DNA of 38,705 bases. Origin: Calderihabitans maritimus (GTDB lineage: Bacteria > Bacillota > KKC1 > Calderihabitantales > Calderihabitantaceae). Positions 15,689-24,339 of the stretch are shown here, in pieces. Each line of letters begins with the position of its first letter. Position 1 is the first letter of the stretch. The notes under the pieces were generated by a model, which worked only from the letters and a program-made list of their open reading frames with translations, searched no databases and was not told the DNA's origin. The stretch lies in NCBI RefSeq assembly GCF_002207765.1, contig NZ_BDGJ01000059.1, positions 1-38,705 on the forward strand, given 5' to 3'. The position numbers and the translations under genes are program-made.

Positions 15689-15703
15689 CAACCAAATCCC
15701 CTC

Positions 15704-16654
15704 CTAATGTCCCAGGGCAGAATTAATTAAATCCGGGTGTAATAAGGCCCGGTAGGACCCTTCCCCAGATAAGGGCTTCCGATAAACACCTAAAATGACA
15801 TCGCCAATCTTAACCGGGCTACCGTCTGCAACTACGATAACTTCGTCGGGACGGAACCCTACTAACACCCCTTTACTCTTGCCAATGGAAGTAAAAGGAA
15901 TGATACGTAACCGGGCAGCCCAAGATGTGCCTTGTAACGAAGAAACAATTTCCGTTACGTCCGGTTCTGGATTTTTGTCAAAGGCTTGCTGCAAAGCAGG
16001 AGGAAGGAACGGTTTAATCAGGTCGTACTCTACAATCATTACCGGTTTCTTGGATATGGGATCTCTCAATTGGTTTCCGGTATCCACCAGCGCCTTCACC
16101 GGTATCCTGTGACTGCCAAAACGAATAATAACCGGCACCCGCATGATGCTTTGAAAGAAATTTTTTCTGATAGCCACGACCCCCCATTTACCCATAAGTA
16201 CCGCAATGGCCACTGCCGCCAGCAGCCAGGTATATCTTACACCGGTCAAAAATAAGCGAATGCCGGCGGTGGCTGTTACCACTTGAGGATTGTTGTTGAA
16301 GTAAAAAATAGCTCCCAGCATAGCTCCTCCCATGGCAAAAGAAACGAGATAGAAATATCCTAAGGCTTGAAGAAACCGACGCAGTTTTACCTGGGGAAAA
16401 GCCGCCCAAACCATGGCTACCGGAAATAAAATCTTGCCGGCCAGGATAAGTCCGGAACTGTGGTAGTAGGGAGAATTAAGGCCTACTAAAAAGAGTAAAA
16501 TAGAAAATAAAGCTCCAAAGGCAGCACCGGCGGCAAGTCGACCGGCTGTAGTTGAAATCTGGCTGAACTTAGAGGTAGCCCATAATACCACATAGTCCAT
16601 AAAAAAGTTAATGAAAAAAAGAATGTCCAGATAAACTGCGTACCTTCCCTGCAC
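15704..16654 (-). CDS. spoIIGA: Sporulation sigma-E factor-processing peptidase
   Basis: Encodes 316 residues from GTG, with GGAGGGGG about 10 bases upstream. The N-terminal half has about five membrane helices (YLDILFFINFFMDYVVLWA onward). The C-terminal half is an aspartic-protease-like domain with the catalytic Asp191 in LVDTGNQLRDPI. It cleaves pro-sigma-E at the sporulation septum after receiving the SpoIIR signal. It forms an operon with sigE, as in Bacillus. Confidence 0.95.
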   Translation of the reverse strand: MQGRYAVYLDILFFINFFMDYVVLWATSKFSQISTTAGRLAAGAAFGALFSILLFLVGLNSPYYHSSGLILAGKILFPVAMVWAAFPQVKLRRFLQALGYFYLVSFAMGGAMLGAIFYFNNNPQVVTATAGIRLFLTGVRYTWLLAAVAIAVLMGKWGVVAIRKNFFQSIMRVPVIIRFGSHRIPVKALVDTGNQLRDPISKKPVMIVEYDLIKPFLPPALQQAFDKNPEPDVTEIVSSLQGTSWAARLRIIPFTSIGKSKGVLVGFRPDEVIVVADGSPVKIGDVILGVYRKPLSGEGSYRALLHPDLINSALGH

Positions 16655-16745
16655 GCACCCAGTTCCCCCTCCATTTGTCCACGTCTAATTACTACCATAT
16701 ATATGAAAATAAATTGGCGTTTAATACCATTTCCTTTCAAAAAAT

Positions 16746-16778
16746 ATTATAAAGCCTACACCTGGCAAAACTTGTCAT
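16746..16778 (-). promoter_or_regulatory. Candidate spoIIG promoter with long spacer
   Basis: ATGACA (complement of 16773-16778) and a perfect TATAAT (complement of 16746-16751) are 21 bases apart, about 90 bases before spoIIGA. The Bacillus spoIIG promoter is also sigma-A type with an over-long spacer and needs Spo0A. The Spo0A-box-like TTGTCATTT overlapping the -35 is a weak match. Confidence 0.4.
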
Positions 16779-16791
16779 TTTCTAGTCTCTA

Positions 16792-16820
16792 CAAAAAAAA
16801 AACAACGGCTACTAGCCGTT
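16792..16820 (-). terminator. Terminator after the 67-residue membrane protein gene
   Basis: AACGGCT-ACT-AGCCGTT is a 7-bp stem with a 3-base loop, followed on the minus strand by UGUUUUUUUUUUG. It ends the small gene and insulates spoIIGA. Confidence 0.9.
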
Positions 16821-16837
16821 GGCCGTGATGTTTAAAC

Positions 16838-17041
16838 CTAGAGTTCCCAAATATGAGGTGGCCAGATGACAAATATAGCTAAAGAAAAGGTCACTATAAA
16901 GGTCAGGGCGCTGAATAGGAGAAAGACTAAACTCTTAAAGGCTATATTCTTTATTCTGAAAGTGTAATTCACCAGGTAAAGACTGACGCTAAGGCTGAAA
17001 ATAATAATCAGAATGAACCCGATTAAGAAAAGCGTCTGCAC
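16838..17041 (-). CDS. Small two-helix membrane protein of unknown function
   Basis: Encodes 67 residues from a GTG that follows AAGGAGGCGCTAAA; the frame is open upstream to 17179 but without an SD and through a hairpin. Two hydrophobic helices (about 4-22 and 33-58) are separated by a short basic loop (FRIKNIAFK), and the protein ends PPHIWEL. I do not recognise the family. It is a single-gene unit between ftsZ and spoIIGA with its own sigma-A promoter, leader hairpin and strong terminator. The position suggests a division- or sporulation-related membrane role, but that is a guess. Confidence 0.7.
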   Translation of the reverse strand: MQTLFLIGFILIIIFSLSVSLYLVNYTFRIKNIAFKSLVFLLFSALTFIVTFSLAIFVIWPPHIWEL

Positions 17042-17060
17042 TTTAGCGCCTCCTTCCCAT

Positions 17061-17093
17061 AAAAAATTAAAAGGCCAGCGCTTTCGCTGGCCT
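17061..17093 (-). terminator. Hairpin terminator or attenuator ahead of the small membrane gene
   Basis: AGGCCAGCG-CTTT-CGCTGGCCT is a perfect 9-bp stem, followed on the minus strand by UUUUAAUUUUUUAU. It lies downstream of both the ftsZ stop and a separate promoter (17151-17179). It may therefore terminate ftsZ, end a short RNA of about 80 bases, or attenuate the small gene. Confidence 0.85.
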
Positions 17094-17150
17094 CTGGACT
17101 TGAGTCTCCGGACTTCTTCCCCATACTCTTCAATTTTCCTTCCTAGTAAA

Positions 17151-17179
17151 ATTATACCTCGGCGATAAAAACAGTGCAA
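17151..17179 (-). promoter_or_regulatory. Sigma-A promoter just after ftsZ
   Basis: TTGCAC (complement of 17174-17179) and TATAAT (complement of 17151-17156) are 17 bases apart, starting 20 bases after the ftsZ stop. It would drive the leader with the hairpin at 17061-17093 and the small membrane gene. Confidence 0.68.
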
Positions 17180-17198
17180 GTTCTATTCCCAAATATCT

Positions 17199-18248
17199 TC
17201 ACCGACGTCGCAAAAAGGCAGGTATTTCCAAGTCATCAGTATTCAGGTTGGATTTAAATGACAAGTCAATACCTTTTTCCCTGCGGGAAGCTTTTTCCTC
17301 AAAACCGGTAGCTATTACCGTTACTCTAATTTCGTCGTCTAAACTCTCGTCAATCACTGCACCGAATATAATATTGGCGTCCGGATCCGCCGCACCGGAA
17401 ATAATTTCCGCCGCCTCATTCACTTCAAATAATCCCAGGTTCGGGCCTCCGGTTATATTGAGCAGTACCCCTTTGGCTCCCTCGATAGAAGTTTCCAGCA
17501 GAGGACTGGATATGGCCATCCGCGCCGCTTCAGTAGCCCGTTTTTCCCCGGAGGCTCTACCGATACCCATCAACGCAGAGCCCGTATTGGCCATGATCGT
17601 CTTCACATCAGCAAAATCCAGATTTATCAGTCCCGGTACCGCTATTAAGTCTGAAATACCTTGTACGCCCTGGCGCAAAACGTCATCTGCTATACGGAAA
17701 GCCTCCGTAATGGAAGTCTGTTTGTCCACTACCTGTAGAAGGCGGTCATTGGGAATAGTAATGAGGGCATCCACCTTGCTTTTCAGTTCACTTATCCCCT
17801 GTTCTGCCTGTGTCGCTCTCTTGCGTCCCTCAAAGGTGAAAGGCCGTGTTACTACTCCGACGGTTAGAGCTCCTAATTCCTTGGCCACCTCCGCTACAAT
17901 AGGAGCTGCGCCTGTTCCTGTACCTCCCCCCATGCCGGCAGTGACAAATACCATATCAGCCCCCTGGAGGGCCTGTACAATTTCATCCCTGCTCTCTTCC
18001 GCTGCCTTTTTCCCTATTTCCGGATTAGCCCCGGCACCTAAACCTTTGGTAAGCTTAACTCCTATCTGCAACTTGTTCTCTGCCTGCGAAAACTTTAGAG
18101 CCTGCGCATCGGTATTTATACTAATGAATTCTACACCTTTGAGCCCTGCCGCAATCATTCGATTGACCGCATTACTACCTCCGCCACCTACTCCTACTAC
18201 CCTGATGGCTGCAAAATTGTTTACATCTACTTCTTCCAGTTCAATCAT
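17199..18248 (-). CDS. ftsZ: Cell division GTPase FtsZ
   Basis: Encodes 349 residues. FtsZ polymerises into the Z ring that organises division. The tubulin signature GGGTGTG is at residues 107-113, the N-terminal nucleotide loop is [13 protein letters not shown], and the C-terminal peptide [12 protein letters not shown] is the binding tail for FtsA and other partners. The linker before the tail is short. The SD AAAGGAGGTCA precedes the ATG. It follows ftsA by 30 bases, in the usual ftsA-ftsZ order. Confidence 0.98.
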   Translation of the reverse strand: MIELEEVDVNNFAAIRVVGVGGGGSNAVNRMIAAGLKGVEFISINTDAQALKFSQAENKLQIGVKLTKGLGAGANPEIGKKAAEESRDEIVQALQGADMVFVTAGMGGGTGTGAAPIVAEVAKELGALTVGVVTRPFTFEGRKRATQAEQGISELKSKVDALITIPNDRLLQVVDKQTSITEAFRIADDVLRQGVQGISDLIAVPGLINLDFADVKTIMANTGSALMGIGRASGEKRATEAARMAISSPLLETSIEGAKGVLLNITGGPNLGLFEVNEAAEIISGAADPDANIIFGAVIDESLDDEIRVTVIATGFEEKASRREKGIDLSFKSNLNTDDLEIPAFLRRR

Positions 18249-18278
18249 ACCTGTGACCTCCTTTAACCTAAAACGTTT

Positions 18279-19514
18279 TTAATTAAAAAAATCCCTCAAC
18301 CACAATCTCAACTTAGACATAAAGCCGCCCAGCAAAGGATCAGCGGTTGGTGCTGCCTCCGTTAACGCAACCTGCCTGGCTCCGTATAGAACAAGTCCAG
18401 TAACCGTCGCATAGCTACCGAAATTTACCATATCCGTCAATCCACCTATCTTGCCAGGCAATCCAACTCTGACCGGCATTTGCAATTCCTCCGCCGCCAG
18501 TTCTACCAGTCCGTCCATGGATGCTACGCCTCCGGTCAAAACAACACCTCCGGGAAGCATTCCCTTGTATCCAGAATCATATATGCGTTCCTTGATGAGA
18601 GCCAGTATTTCCAGTATTCGCGGCTCTATGATGCTGGCAATTGTCTTGCGGGACACACGTCGAAACTCTTGTTTCCCGACGTTAGGTATTTCTACCAACT
18701 CATCACTCGGCATAAGTTCCGCCAGTACACAACCATGTTTCTTTTTTATTTCTTCTGCCTGAGCTAAAGGTGTTCGCAGGCCTACCGCCAAATCACTGGT
18801 CACCAAATCCCCTCCTACCGGTAACACCGCGGTATACCATAATGTCCCTTCATCAAACAGAGCAATTTCTGTAGTGCCGCCACCGATATCTATAAGAACT
18901 GCCCCTAATTCTTTCTCTGCTGGCTGCATAACGGTCTCAGCAGCTGCAAGAGGATTTAGCACCAGTTCCTCCACCTGTAACCCGGCACGGGAAACGCTCT
19001 TCAACAAATTTTGAATAGCCGTCTGAATGCCCGTTACTATGCTGGCCTCTACTTCCAGACGGGTCCCGGACATGGCCACCGGATCCATGATGCCGTCATG
19101 GCCATCGACTATGTACTCGCGAGGAATAACATGAATAATCTCATGGTCGGGCGGTACAGGGACAATTTGGGCCGCCTGAAGAACCCTGTGCACATCCTCA
19201 ACCGTTATTTCCCGATTCCGGCGGGATATGGCCACCACACCCCGGTTATTAAAAGAAGCAATATGAGCGCCGGTAATTCCTGCATACACGGTCTCTATAG
19301 GATGCCCACTCATTTGCTCGGCCTTTTCCACTGCCGATTGTATAGCCTTTGCCACACTATCAATATCTACAACCATACCTTTGCGCAAGCCGGAACTTCT
19401 AGCCTCTCCGACTCCAATAACTCTAACTTCTTCTTGCTCCGCAATCTCTCCTACTACTACCGCTACCTTAGAAGTTCCCACATCCAGCCCTGCTACTATC
19501 CTTCGTCGGGCCAA
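18279..19514 (-). CDS. ftsA: Cell division protein FtsA
   Basis: Encodes 411 residues of an actin-like ATPase that tethers FtsZ to the membrane. The first phosphate motif is VAGLDVGTSKVAVVVGE, the SHS2 (1C) domain follows (VIGVGEARSSGLRKGMVVD), and the second phosphate motif is LIDIGGGTTEIALF. The C-terminus (KLRLWLRDFFN) is the amphipathic membrane helix. The TTG at 19514 is chosen because GGAGG lies 8 bases before it; a GTG at 19523 overlaps that SD. A sigma-H-type promoter lies about 90 bases upstream. Confidence 0.96.
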   Translation of the reverse strand: MARRRIVAGLDVGTSKVAVVVGEIAEQEEVRVIGVGEARSSGLRKGMVVDIDSVAKAIQSAVEKAEQMSGHPIETVYAGITGAHIASFNNRGVVAISRRNREITVEDVHRVLQAAQIVPVPPDHEIIHVIPREYIVDGHDGIMDPVAMSGTRLEVEASIVTGIQTAIQNLLKSVSRAGLQVEELVLNPLAAAETVMQPAEKELGAVLIDIGGGTTEIALFDEGTLWYTAVLPVGGDLVTSDLAVGLRTPLAQAEEIKKKHGCVLAELMPSDELVEIPNVGKQEFRRVSRKTIASIIEPRILEILALIKERIYDSGYKGMLPGGVVLTGGVASMDGLVELAAEELQMPVRVGLPGKIGGLTDMVNFGSYATVTGLVLYGARQVALTEAAPTADPLLGGFMSKLRLWLRDFFN

Positions 19515-19604
19515 CCCGGCCACCTCCAGCCATCTACTATACCGGAGTAATACGAATATTATTACTTAATTAGGGAAAAATGGTACTTGTTGTTTAAAAG
19601 AAAA

Positions 19605-19631
19605 ATTCAACACAAAAAGTCTATTCCCTCT
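19605..19631 (-). promoter_or_regulatory. Sigma-H-type promoter of ftsA-ftsZ
   Basis: On the minus strand AGAGGGAAT (complement of 19623-19631) and GTTGAAT (complement of 19605-19611) are 11 bases apart, followed by TTT. This fits RNAGGAWWW-N11/12-RNNGAATWW with one mismatch. In Bacillus subtilis ftsAZ has a sigma-H promoter that raises FtsZ at sporulation onset. Confidence 0.6.
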
Positions 19632-19718
19632 TTTAGCCTTAAAGATTTTTCCCCATTTTTGTGTGTTGGTTCACCGGCAAAGCAAGCAAGAGCAGCGTCG
19701 AAGCTGCCCTTATTCCCC

Positions 19719-20486
19719 TCATTGTCGGTACTTAACCACCGGGCTACCGTAATAACTGAGATCAATATACTCCAACTGGTCAATCTTTCCTTGCTCCACC
19801 CACTGGTAATGTATGGTCTCCAATAAGGCCATTTTTTCTACTATATTTTCGCCAGTACCCAGACGTACTTCCAGGCCCGCCGGAGTATAGGCTTTTAAAC
19901 GCTCCAAATTGGCCACATCCAGCTCCGCAATTAATTGCCGCTGTTCCGGGGTCAAAGATTGCAGAAGCCTGAGCCCTTCTTCCAAGTTTTTGTTATGCCG
20001 TATAGCTTCCCCAGGGAATATTTCCCTATTGACCACTACCCCGGTCAGCAGGGGTAAAGAAAGGTTACTGATTTCCTGTACTTTTTTTAGCACCGACCCT
20101 TCTTCGTCAACCACCATAAAACCGGTTGCCGAAGGAATTAAAGCCAGTGGGTTCCTTTCCGTAATCTCAATCACCACTCTGTCGGGGAAACGCCGTGAAA
20201 CCTTCACTGACTTTATCATGGGATGAGTGAGGACCTTGGTTTTAATTCTATTAACGTCTAATCGTAAAATATTCAGTCCCGGCTGGATTCCAGAAAGCTG
20301 AATTATTTGCTGCCGGTCAACGGTACTTAATCCTTTAACTACTACTTTACGAACATCGAAAAGACTGGACTGAAGAAAAAAATAAATAGCCGCCAGGACC
20401 AGCAGAACAAACAGGATACTCCTCAAAAAAACAGAGCCCTTGCGGTATCGTATCCTCTTTATATTCCGGGAACGAGTGCGGGTCAC
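19719..20486 (-). CDS. ftsQ: Cell division protein FtsQ/DivIB
   Basis: Encodes 255 residues. A basic cytoplasmic tail (RTRSRNIKRIRYRKG) precedes one membrane helix (about 20-39), then a POTRA domain (SLFDVRKVVVKGLSTVDRQQIIQLSGI) and a beta domain. With FtsL it forms the regulatory complex that activates septal wall synthesis. It lies 80 bases downstream of murA. About 200 bases separate it from ftsA, and that gap holds the ftsA promoter. Confidence 0.92.
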   Translation of the reverse strand: MTRTRSRNIKRIRYRKGSVFLRSILFVLLVLAAIYFFLQSSLFDVRKVVVKGLSTVDRQQIIQLSGIQPGLNILRLDVNRIKTKVLTHPMIKSVKVSRRFPDRVVIEITERNPLALIPSATGFMVVDEEGSVLKKVQEISNLSLPLLTGVVVNREIFPGEAIRHNKNLEEGLRLLQSLTPEQRQLIAELDVANLERLKAYTPAGLEVRLGTGENIVEKMALLETIHYQWVEQGKIDQLEYIDLSYYGSPVVKYRQ

Positions 20487-20566
20487 CTTTTTCCTTCCCC
20501 CAGTGAATCTTCTCCTTCAACAATATAATTATATCACGATCTGTTTGACTACCCGACAAGTTTCTC

Positions 20567-21829
20567 CTATTCCCGGTTAGAGTTCACTCGAATAACCCTC
20601 GCCCCTAATGAATTAAGTTTTTTCTCCATGTCCTCATAACCTCTGTCCAGGTGGTGTACGTTTTCTACTACGGTAGCATCCTCGGCGGCCAAACCGGCCA
20701 AAACCAAAGCCGCCCCAGCTCTCAGATCGGAAGCCTCTACGACAGCCCCGCTGAGACGATTTACTCCTTTAACAATAGCAACGCGTCCTTCTACTTTAAT
20801 GTTGGCTCCCATCCTTGTTAACTCATCCACATGCTTGAACCTGCTCTCAAAAATGGTTTCGGTTATAATGCTGGTACCTTCGGCAATTGACATTAAGGCA
20901 ACCATCTGCGGTTGCATGTCGGTGGGAAAACCAGGATAAGGCAGGGTTTTTATATCTAATGCTTTTATTCGTCCTCTACCCTTGACCCTAATACCATCCT
21001 TATACTCGACAACGCTTACTCCTGCTTCCCGCAGCTTGGCACTGACAGGCTCTATGTGATTGGGTATAACGTTTTTGAGAACGACATCACCATTCGTAAT
21101 AGCTGCCGCCACCATATAAGTGCCGGTTTCTATCCGGTCCGGAATTAGGTTGTGTTCCGTTCCTCTCAGTTTTCTTACTCCTTCTATCCTGATTACATCG
21201 ATTCCTGCTCCCTTGATTCTAGCACCTAAACGGTTAAGAAAATTTTGCAAGTCAACAATTTCCGGTTCTTTAGCGGCGTTCCTGATAATTGTAGTCCCTT
21301 TTGCCAGAGTTGCAGCCATCATAATGTTCTCTGTAGCACCTACGCTGGGAAAATCCAGTTGAATGTCAGCGCCGCGAAGTTCCTTGGCTTCAACTTCTAT
21401 AAATCCATATCTTTCAGTGATTTTGGCCCCTAAAGCCTGAAAACCTTTGAAATGGAGGTCCATAGGACGAGACCCGATGGCACATCCTCCAGGATGAGCT
21501 ACCTTGACCCGGCCAAAACGGCCAAGTAGAGCACCCATTACTAAATTGGAAGCTCTTAATTTTCGCATGAGGTGCTCAGGAACCTCGGTATAGTTTATCT
21601 TACGGGGATCTATAACCATAGCGTGGCCGTTCACTTCTACTCTGGCACCTAAAGACTTCAGGACATTTTTCATCACCCTCACATCTGTTAACCGGGGCAC
21701 GTCATAAATAACACAGGGCTCACCCGCCATAATACTGGCAGCCATAATGGGAAGCACGGCATTTTTGGCACCGCTAATGGTTACCGTACCGGTCAGGCGG
21801 TTCCCCCCCACAATTATGAACTTTTCCAC
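20567..21829 (-). CDS. murA: UDP-N-acetylglucosamine 1-carboxyvinyltransferase
   Basis: Encodes 420 residues. It transfers enolpyruvate from PEP to UDP-GlcNAc, the first committed step of peptidoglycan synthesis and the fosfomycin target. The catalytic Cys116 is present in HPGGCAIGSRPMD, as is SGAKNAVLP at the N-terminus. The GTG at 21829 (GTG-GAA-AAG) is chosen by comparison with the usual MEKF start and by GGGGGTGA 5 bases upstream. It overlaps the end of murB by 56 bases. Confidence 0.96.
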   Translation of the reverse strand: MEKFIIVGGNRLTGTVTISGAKNAVLPIMAASIMAGEPCVIYDVPRLTDVRVMKNVLKSLGARVEVNGHAMVIDPRKINYTEVPEHLMRKLRASNLVMGALLGRFGRVKVAHPGGCAIGSRPMDLHFKGFQALGAKITERYGFIEVEAKELRGADIQLDFPSVGATENIMMAATLAKGTTIIRNAAKEPEIVDLQNFLNRLGARIKGAGIDVIRIEGVRKLRGTEHNLIPDRIETGTYMVAAAITNGDVVLKNVIPNHIEPVSAKLREAGVSVVEYKDGIRVKGRGRIKALDIKTLPYPGFPTDMQPQMVALMSIAEGTSIITETIFESRFKHVDELTRMGANIKVEGRVAIVKGVNRLSGAVVEASDLRAGAALVLAGLAAEDATVVENVHHLDRGYEDMEKKLNSLGARVIRVNSNRE

Positions 21830-22778
21830 CCGCGTCACCCCCAGAACTGTGACTTCCCTCTCCCAGCACTTTAATTTCCGGTTCAAGCCAGATACCGAAA
21901 CGCCTCTCCACCAGCAACTGCACCTCTCTGACCAGGTTTAGAACATCCTCGGCACGGGCATTTCCGCAGTTGACGATAAAGTTGGCGTGTTTTTCCGAAA
22001 CTTTAGCGTCACCCCTGCGCAGGCCTTTAGCTCCTGCTTTCTCGATAAAATACCATGCCGGTTTTTGGGAAGGGTTCTTGAAAACACTGCCTGCACTAGG
22101 CTGATCAACCGGTTGTACCCGTTTTCTTCTAGCCAGGTTTTCTCTCATCTTCTCTTCTATCTGGGACCTGGAACCGGCTTTTAAGCGCAATACTGCTCGA
22201 ATTACAATCCCGTTTTCCTTCTGCAGAGAGCTGTAGCGATATCCGAACTCTAATCTTTCTGGCTCCAGTTCCCGCATTTGTTCCGGGGGCTTGAAAAACC
22301 AGACCTTTTCTACTAATTCACCTATGTTGTCTCCCTCGGCACCGGCATTCATTAAAATAGCCCCACCCACTGTGCCGGGAATACCAATGGCAAATTCTAA
22401 ACCGCTTAGAGAATGCTCGGCAGCTTTTCGCGCAAGTAAAGGCAATTTAGCCCCGGCATCTACTACCAGGGCATCTTCTTTCACTTCAATGTTGTTAAAA
22501 TGGGCGGATGTCTTTATTACCAAACCTCTAATTCCTTGGTCAAGGACTAAAATATTGGAGCCGTTACCAATCACCGTGACCGGTATCTCATACTGGCCGG
22601 CCCATGAAAAACAGGTCTTTATATCTTCCCAACTCCGGGGAAGCACCAGAAGATCGGCCGGCCCGCCGATCCTCCAGGTGGTGTGATCTTTTAGCGGAGC
22701 GTTGGCGATTACTTCTCCCTGCAGGTATCGCTCCAATTCCTCTTTTGACTTTTTCCAATCCTTGTTTCCGGCCAACAA
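21774..22778 (-). CDS. murB: UDP-N-acetylenolpyruvoylglucosamine reductase
   Basis: Encodes 334 residues from TTG with CCGGAGGG 8 bases upstream. It reduces enolpyruvyl-UDP-GlcNAc to UDP-MurNAc with FAD and NADPH. The FAD motif is GNGSN (71-75), the catalytic Ser231 is in SAGSVFKNP, and Glu301 is in LEPEIKVLGE. The family normally ends near that last motif. Here about 28 extra Gly/His-rich residues follow, encoded in the region overlapping the murA start. Confidence 0.95.
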   Translation of the reverse strand: MLAGNKDWKKSKEELERYLQGEVIANAPLKDHTTWRIGGPADLLVLPRSWEDIKTCFSWAGQYEIPVTVIGNGSNILVLDQGIRGLVIKTSAHFNNIEVKEDALVVDAGAKLPLLARKAAEHSLSGLEFAIGIPGTVGGAILMNAGAEGDNIGELVEKVWFFKPPEQMRELEPERLEFGYRYSSLQKENGIVIRAVLRLKAGSRSQIEEKMRENLARRKRVQPVDQPSAGSVFKNPSQKPAWYFIEKAGAKGLRRGDAKVSEKHANFIVNCGNARAEDVLNLVREVQLLVERRFGIWLEPEIKVLGEGSHSSGGDAGGKVHNCGGEPPDRYGNH

Positions 22779-22809
22779 TTTTAAATCCCTCCGGTTTCAT
22801 GGCCCGTAG

Positions 22810-24207
22810 TTAACGGGTTGCGGTTGAAGTTTGACTTAAGCTCTGCAGTCGCTTCACTAGTTCCACTCCCGTCTTCCAAATATTCCCTGCTCCCAGAGTA
22901 AGAATCAGGTCGCCGGGGTAATGATGCTCGGCCAGGAAATCCACGATATCTTCCTGGTGTTCAAAATAGAGCACATTCTGCCCGGCCTCCCGAATAGCTT
23001 CCACTATTAATTCGGCGCTGACACCCGGTATAGGTTTCTCTCCGGCACTGTAAATTTGATTTACAATAACCAGGTCTGCCTTGGAAAAAGCTGCGCCAAA
23101 CTCCTTGTGCAGAAACTTGGTTCTGGTGTAGCGGTGAGGCTGGAAAACGGCAATAACTCTCCGGGGCCCTGTCTGACGGGCCGCTTGCAAGGTCGCCTTT
23201 AACTCCGTAGGATGGTGGGCATAATCATCCACTACCCGTACACCGTTAACCTCACCGGTCAACTGGAAGCGCCTCTGTACCCCCCGGAAAGTTTTTAAAG
23301 CTTCCGCTATTCCAGAAAAAGGTATTCCTAACTTCATTCCTACGGCAACAGCCGCCAGGGCATTAATTATATTATGCACTCCTGGAATTTGAAGTTCCAC
23401 TTTACCTATTTTTTTTCCTTGGTACAGGATGTCGGCTGTAGTTTCAAATCCGTTCTTTATCACATTAGCCGCCTGAAAATCCGGATTTCCTTTAAGACCA
23501 TAAGTTAGACAGGGAACTCCTGCCGAAGAAGCCAGTTTGTTTAAATTTCTATCGTCAGTACACAGCAGTGCAAAACCGTGGGAGGGTACTAACTTTACGA
23601 ATCGAGTAAAAGCTTCCAATATGCGCTCGAAACTACCGTAATAATCTAAATGGTCATTTTCTACATTGGTTACTACCGCTACTTCAGGCTTTAGCTTTAA
23701 GAAGGACCCGTCGCTCTCGTCAGCTTCCGCTACCAGATATTCTCCCCGTCCCAGTTTGGCATTACACCCGATATCGTAAACCTCTCCCCCCACCACCAAA
23801 GTTGGGTCGAGTCCATTTCTTTCCAGTACCAAAGAAATCATGGAGGTAGTTGTGGTCTTGCCGTGGGCTCCCGCTACAGCGATACCCTTTTGCCGCTGCA
23901 TCAGCCAGCCCAACATCTCCGCCCGCTGCATAACCGGGATACCACAATCCTTTGCCTTTTGAATTTCCGGGTTATCCACAGGAATGGCGGAGGAAACCAC
24001 CACTCGAGTCACATTATCTGCCACGTTGTCCGGCCTGTGTCCGATATAGACTCTAGCCCCTAATTTTTCCAACCTCTGGGTAATATCTGATGCTCGCAGG
24101 TCCGATCCTGAAACCTGATAGCCCAGTTCCAGCAAAATCTTAGCAATACCGCTCATACCGGCTCCGCCAATACCAACAAAATGAATCCAGCCGTTGGATT
24201 TCTGCAC
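22810..24207 (-). CDS. murC: UDP-N-acetylmuramate-L-alanine ligase
   Basis: Encodes 465 residues from GTG with AAGGAG about 10 bases upstream. It adds L-Ala to UDP-MurNAc. The N-terminal Rossmann motif is HFVGIGGAGMSGIA, the ATP loop is GAHGKTTT (113-120), and the central-domain sequence AEADESDGSFL is typical of MurC. It is followed by murB. The 132 bases between murG and murC hold a TATAAT (complement of 24282-24287) without a clear -35 box. Confidence 0.97.
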   Translation of the reverse strand: MQKSNGWIHFVGIGGAGMSGIAKILLELGYQVSGSDLRASDITQRLEKLGARVYIGHRPDNVADNVTRVVVSSAIPVDNPEIQKAKDCGIPVMQRAEMLGWLMQRQKGIAVAGAHGKTTTTSMISLVLERNGLDPTLVVGGEVYDIGCNAKLGRGEYLVAEADESDGSFLKLKPEVAVVTNVENDHLDYYGSFERILEAFTRFVKLVPSHGFALLCTDDRNLNKLASSAGVPCLTYGLKGNPDFQAANVIKNGFETTADILYQGKKIGKVELQIPGVHNIINALAAVAVGMKLGIPFSGIAEALKTFRGVQRRFQLTGEVNGVRVVDDYAHHPTELKATLQAARQTGPRRVIAVFQPHRYTRTKFLHKEFGAAFSKADLVIVNQIYSAGEKPIPGVSAELIVEAIREAGQNVLYFEHQEDIVDFLAEHHYPGDLILTLGAGNIWKTGVELVKRLQSLSQTSTATR

Positions 24208-24339
24208 AGGCTCTCAACTCCTTCTTGATGCAACAAGACTTACTGGCTGAGATTTTGAGATACCCCGGCTTACACATCCCCATTATATGCCGGACCTTCT
24301 CAAAGAGTTACATCAAATTACAAAATATATTTTTCTTTA

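Noticed and set aside
17248-18282. 344-codon plus-strand frame opposite ftsZ
   Set aside because: Fully antisense to a complete, conserved ftsZ; composition is that of a shadow frame.
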